Below are positions 60,110-64,000 of a stretch of DNA of 64,000 nucleotides, in pieces. The DNA lies in NCBI RefSeq assembly GCF_040436345.1, contig NC_133230.1, positions 4,547,297 to 4,611,296 of the forward strand, written 5' to 3'. Under the pieces are notes generated by a model. That model was not told the origin of the DNA and did not search any database. It was given only the letters and a program-made list of their open reading frames with translations. The translations under genes were made by a program, and so were the position numbers. This stretch comes from Pagrus major. Taxonomy: Eukaryota > Chordata > Actinopteri > Spariformes > Sparidae. Within the stretch, counting starts at the first letter, position 1. Each line of letters starts with the position of its first letter.

Positions 60110-60910
60110 ATACAGCAATGGTAGAAAGTAACTGAGTATATTTAAGTTCATCTACTCAATTTTGAGGTAGTCGACTTTACTTGAGTATTTCCTCTTTCTG
60201 CTACTTTATACCTCCACTCCACTTCCTTTATCTGACTACAGTTACTTTGCAGATTTAGTTTAAATAATGCAAAATATAATTCATAAATAAATGATGATGT
60301 GGTGACTGTAACTAATCTCCATATGACAAGATAATTCCCTTTACTCATGGATTATTGTTCTTTTTTGTTTTGTTGCTTCATTTGTAAAGTGTGTTTGAGT
60401 ATCTAGAAAAGCATTATAATTATTATTATGTAATATTATCAGTCATGGAATGTAACTAAATACATTTACTCAAGTAAAGTAAGTACATTTGGTGGTTCTT
60501 GTACTTTTATTTATACTTCTACTCCACTGGAGGCGAACATTGAGCTTTTTACTCCACTACATTTATTTAATTACTTTAGTTACTAGTTACTTTGCAGATT
60601 TAGTTTAATAATGAAAAAAATATATAATCAGTAAATAAATTATGATGTAAAATGATCAGTGATGGAATGTAACTAAGTACATTTACTCAAGTTAAGTCAA
60701 ATTTGAGGTACCAGTAATCGATTGACCGACAGTATACAGTAAAAACATACATGTGAATATATACATAATTTACTTTTACTTATACTTTTGATACTTCAGT
60801 ACACTAAATATCAGATACTTAGATACTTTTATTGAAGTACTATTTGTATGGGTGACTTTCACTTTTACCAAAGTAATAATTTTAACACAATATCTTATGA
60901 AACAAGCACT
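60110..60910 (+). repeat. Three head-to-tail copies of the 'tactcaagtac' repeat
   Basis: Copies begin near 60110, 60444 and 60660, each with a TGTAACTAAGTACATTTACTCAAG-type start. Each of the first two has a CTACTCCACT / GTTACTTTGCAGATTTAGTTTAA end. Together with the SINE-split copy at 58.9 kb, four copies lie within 2 kb in the sfxn5 5' region. Confidence 0.75.
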
Positions 60911-60914
60911 TAAT

Positions 60915-62050
60915 ATTATGGATTTAGATAAAACTTTATTGATCCTTTAGGGAAGATTTACAAGCTGCCCAGCAGATATTAAGTAGTACTTTTGCATCTA
61001 CATATTACTTTTATTTGTAACAGAGTATATCTACACTGGGGTTTTGCTTCGTTATTCTCCTAACTCTGACCTACAGTGTGAAGTATATGTGCTGATTCCA
61101 GTATTTTTACACTTAGATATATATTTACCCTGTTAAAACAGCACATGTGAATGTTTCCTGCCATGTTAGCGCCCTCTCACATGAGAAACTCACTAGTTTG
61201 ACTGATTTTCAGATTGATCACATGTGCTATGTAAGGCATCAAGTGTGAAAACGTAACAATTAATACTACAGGTGCACCGTTTACACGTCGTGCAGACGTG
61301 GTTTGAAGGCATTTCACGTGTCAATAGTAAAATAATTCAGTGCTGCATTTCTCCAGCAGGATATGATTAAAAAACAATAAAAATAAAACGTAAAATAAAA
61401 AAATATAGGGGTTTGTATTTGCTGGACATGGGCTCAAGACCTCAGGGTGACTAAAATCCTGTTGCGAGTGTCTTAAAATAAGAGTTCAACCTTATCTGTA
61501 CTTGTTTGTTTCATGAAGACAGTGTTGAAATGTGATTCAGTGTGAGTGCGTACATTTAAAAATTGTTGACTTGCCCCCCAGTCAAAAGACACTAACTGGA
61601 ACTGATTTAATTGGCTCTCATCACTGAATAACAGACCCATTTGAATAGGTGTCATCACAGCAATTCTCACATAATTACTGTCAGTATTGTGACAGTTCTG
61701 CCTGTGAGAGCATCAGATTCATTCAACACATGCTTTACTTAATAAGTTGATATTTTTTGTGTGTTATTAATCAATATCTTCATGTGTGATAGTATTTTAT
61801 CTGAACAGTTTTAGACCTTATTTCTGTTAAGATGTAGGAAATGATTTCAGTAACAAAAAGGTGTCAATATCACAAACACTGACGTAAAAAGCACCAAAAA
61901 CTAGCAGATTATTTAGTTATATGATCAGGTAAATGTTTGAGCCTCTATACCATATATTTTTTTAACTTAAAACTCTGAATGCAAACATAAAAACCCTGCA
62001 CAAACACACCCCACCCAAGAAAGATTTACAGCCAAACATACGGTGAGCAA
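60915..62050. other. Spacer with no gene seen
   Basis: AT-rich sequence. A fragment at 60925-60965 resembles a retroelement tail (ACTTTATTGATCC). No exon or ORF is supported. Confidence 0.5.
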
Positions 62051-62054
62051 GAAA

Positions 62055-63480
62055 CACAAAATATTCTTTATTAAATATACAAAATTTGTGAAACAGAATT
62101 GCATCACGAATTGTAAACTTTCCAATCTTACATACTAACCTTTAAGCACATTCCACCAGCTACACAATCAAGGACAAAATACAATCAGTTTAAACTTAAA
62201 TAAAACAAAAAAAAAATGGAAGACATGGAGGAGGACGTTTATTTGTTGCGCTTCATAAGTGCCGAGTCACATTGAATATGTCTCTATGGTCATCTATGCA
62301 CTTGATATTGAGATCGCACAGCAGAAAAACTGAGACGACGAGACGTTTTTTTTTTTTTTTGGATGTCTTCGTATGCATCAAGCTCAACTGGAAAAAAATG
62401 TTGTGGTGTCAAAGTAGGCCGAGTGCTTAAATCACAGAGCGGTTAGAAAGTGCAGTACGGTGTAAAGTAGATCTAACTATACCAGATATCAACAGACAGG
62501 TACAGTAATGTTCTGACGATTAAGTAGTGCAAGAACATCCACAAACGCTGTTAAAAGTGGCATCATATCTGAATACTTTATGGTGTAATCGATCTGCTCC
62601 ATAGATTAAGTTTCAAGGCTTTTTTTTGGCATTTCACAGGAAGTTACTGCTCATTTTTCTATTGGTATGCATACAATTTGTTATTGTGCGGTGATCTAAA
62701 ACAATAACAAAGCATGAAAAGAAGTCGAACTCTCAGTGAACAGATGGCTTTTCTCGTTTTCAGAAACCTGCCCCCCCGAAGCCCCGACAAGTAAAAAATG
62801 AAGTGCGAGATTTTCAAAACAAAAACAAAAATAAGGCAGCATTTGGCATTTCAATACGGCATATATGCTGTAAAACGCGGTATATATCCCTTTGTAACAC
62901 CTGAAAGCAGTAGCGATATGCGTGCTTGAGCAGGAGCGGATGTGACACACATACACCGTGGGGGAGGAAGAGGGGAGGAAGGGGGGAGTCAAGTACCGGC
63001 ATGTCGCAGGCATTTTTCTCAACAGTGGCGTCGTGTCGATGGAAGGCAGAAGCATGAGATCAGAGAAGCTGTGGTGGCTCATCTTGATACTAAGTGATAC
63101 TGTCTTCACCTGATAACACTGTGACCCATACAAGAATCAGTTAGCTTATTAGGCTGAGCATTATGGGTAATTTCAAGACATGCCCATTGAACAGAAAGAA
63201 GGGAAAAAAAAGAAAAAAGCAAGGAACAAGCAAAAAAGGAAAACAGCACTCATCGTGCGTAGAAAAATTAAACCCATTCACTTGCTGGCTAAGAACACTT
63301 TTGAACATTCAGGAGCTACGATCAGTTCCCAGAAAAATGTGCACGTGACAAGTCTCACACTGCTCATTTGGTCTCAAAAAAACTAGTCAGAGCACTCGAT
63401 ATTATCGTCATCGTCAGGGAACGTTTGTAGAGTGTCAGTCCAAAACAACATGTACGGCCAGCTGGTGTCACAGAAGAGCA
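62055..63480 (-). other. Possible 3' UTR and terminal exon of an unidentified - strand gene
   Basis: On the - strand, an AATAAA (62065-62070, plus-strand TTTATT) could end a transcript entering from the right. The 1.3 kb upstream of it on that strand has 3' UTR-like texture and no convincing ORF. A short exon-like frame at 63483-63383 follows a TTATTCAG acceptor and ends in a 32-residue acidic tail with TFPDDDDNIECSD before TAG. I do not recognise it. In human the gene beyond SFXN5 is RAB11FIP5 on the same strand, but this peptide does not resemble what I know of its C-terminus, so I do not name it. Confidence 0.3.
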
Positions 63481-63499
63481 TCACTGAATAAGAAACATG

Positions 63500-64000
63500 T
63501 CGGTGGTTTTGCATGAAGCGAGCTGATTAATAACCAAATACTGTGTTTACTTTGAAATACTGCAGACTATTTTTACAAAGGATACTTCAAATACTTCAAT
63601 TGATTTCCTTCCTTCTGGGCAGCCACTGAAAATACAAGAAATCAATCAATCAATTAAGGGAACTATGCTTATTTGCTTTCTTGCCAGGAGTATGTTGAGA
63701 AGAACGAGAAGAAGGACGGATCTTGATCCAGAAGGCGATAAGCTTAGATTAGCATTCAGACACAGGGGGAAACTGTTAGCCTAGCCAACAAAACCTTAAG
63801 CCAAACAGTCTGTTGCTGCTGAGACAACCAGATTTATAACCATCCTTTGATATTCTGACAGCTGAAACAATTTATTAGTCAGTTTTATGATTATCTGTAA
63901 AGTTACAGACCTACAACACAGCTTTTAAACACAATGCTTTCTGGGAACTTCCATCTTGGACATCAGAGCAAAAAAACTTCTCTGCTCTCAACTTCAGTAC
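63500..64000. other. Right edge, no gene recognised
   Basis: On the - strand, a TTTTCAG acceptor near 63627 opens a short frame (AAQKEGNQLKYLKYPL then stop). It could be an exon or chance. Nothing else is supported. Confidence 0.3.

Noticed and set aside
62696-63133. 145-codon ORF on the - strand as a gene
   Set aside because: It lies in the probable 3' UTR, has no recognisable domain, and its composition is that of non-coding sequence.

Overview
This is a piece of a teleost fish nuclear genome, most likely a spiny-rayed (percomorph) species. That reading rests on vertebrate genes with GT-AG introns, low gene density, AT-rich spacers with long dinucleotide repeats, and interspersed repeats of types common in percomorph genomes. 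Nothing bacterial or viral is visible.

I can support four protein-coding genes. (1) An intronless TRIM E3 ligase gene (RING, two B-boxes, coiled coil, PRY-SPRY) at 6052-7728, + strand. (2) noto, the notochord homeobox gene (floating head in zebrafish), three exons at 19991-20970, + strand, with a TATA box. (3) An emx-class homeobox gene, best called emx1 but possibly named emx3 in fish, three exons at 32612-38094, + strand. (4) sfxn5 (sideroflexin 5), 14 coding exons at 59615-42532, - strand. It was assembled exon by exon and gives an uninterrupted 322-residue protein. emx1 and sfxn5 are convergent, as EMX1 and SFXN5 are in human. The right edge (about 62.06-63.6 kb) looks like the 3' end of another - strand gene that runs off the window and that I could not identify.

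Layout: 1-6 kb is non-coding. The TRIM gene follows, with a MITE in its 3' flank. From 8.4 to 19.8 kb is a gene-poor stretch with many repeat copies. noto follows, then a 3.4 kb spacer. Two long low-complexity arrays in opposite orientation (24.3-25.5 kb T-rich, 28.8-29.4 kb A-rich) carry the same hairpin-forming core and bracket 3.3 kb between noto and emx1. emx1 is followed by a 4.4 kb intergenic stretch with a perfect 19-bp hairpin. sfxn5 then spans 17 kb, its introns holding two MITEs, a minisatellite, a 44-unit TG repeat and several homeodomain-site-rich segments that could be emx1 enhancers. Its 5' flank carries a cluster of one repeat family and a tRNA-derived SINE inserted into one copy.

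noto and emx1 are neighbours on the same strand. They share an N-terminal eh1-type repressor motif, both intron positions and phases, a homeodomain and an acidic DIDV-containing C-terminus, and so look like relatives by tandem duplication. Both are developmental transcription factors. sfxn5 is a mitochondrial carrier, probably a bystander whose introns may hold regulatory DNA. I see no previously undescribed protein system. The most unusual structure is the inverted pair of hairpin-core arrays and the two long perfect hairpins.
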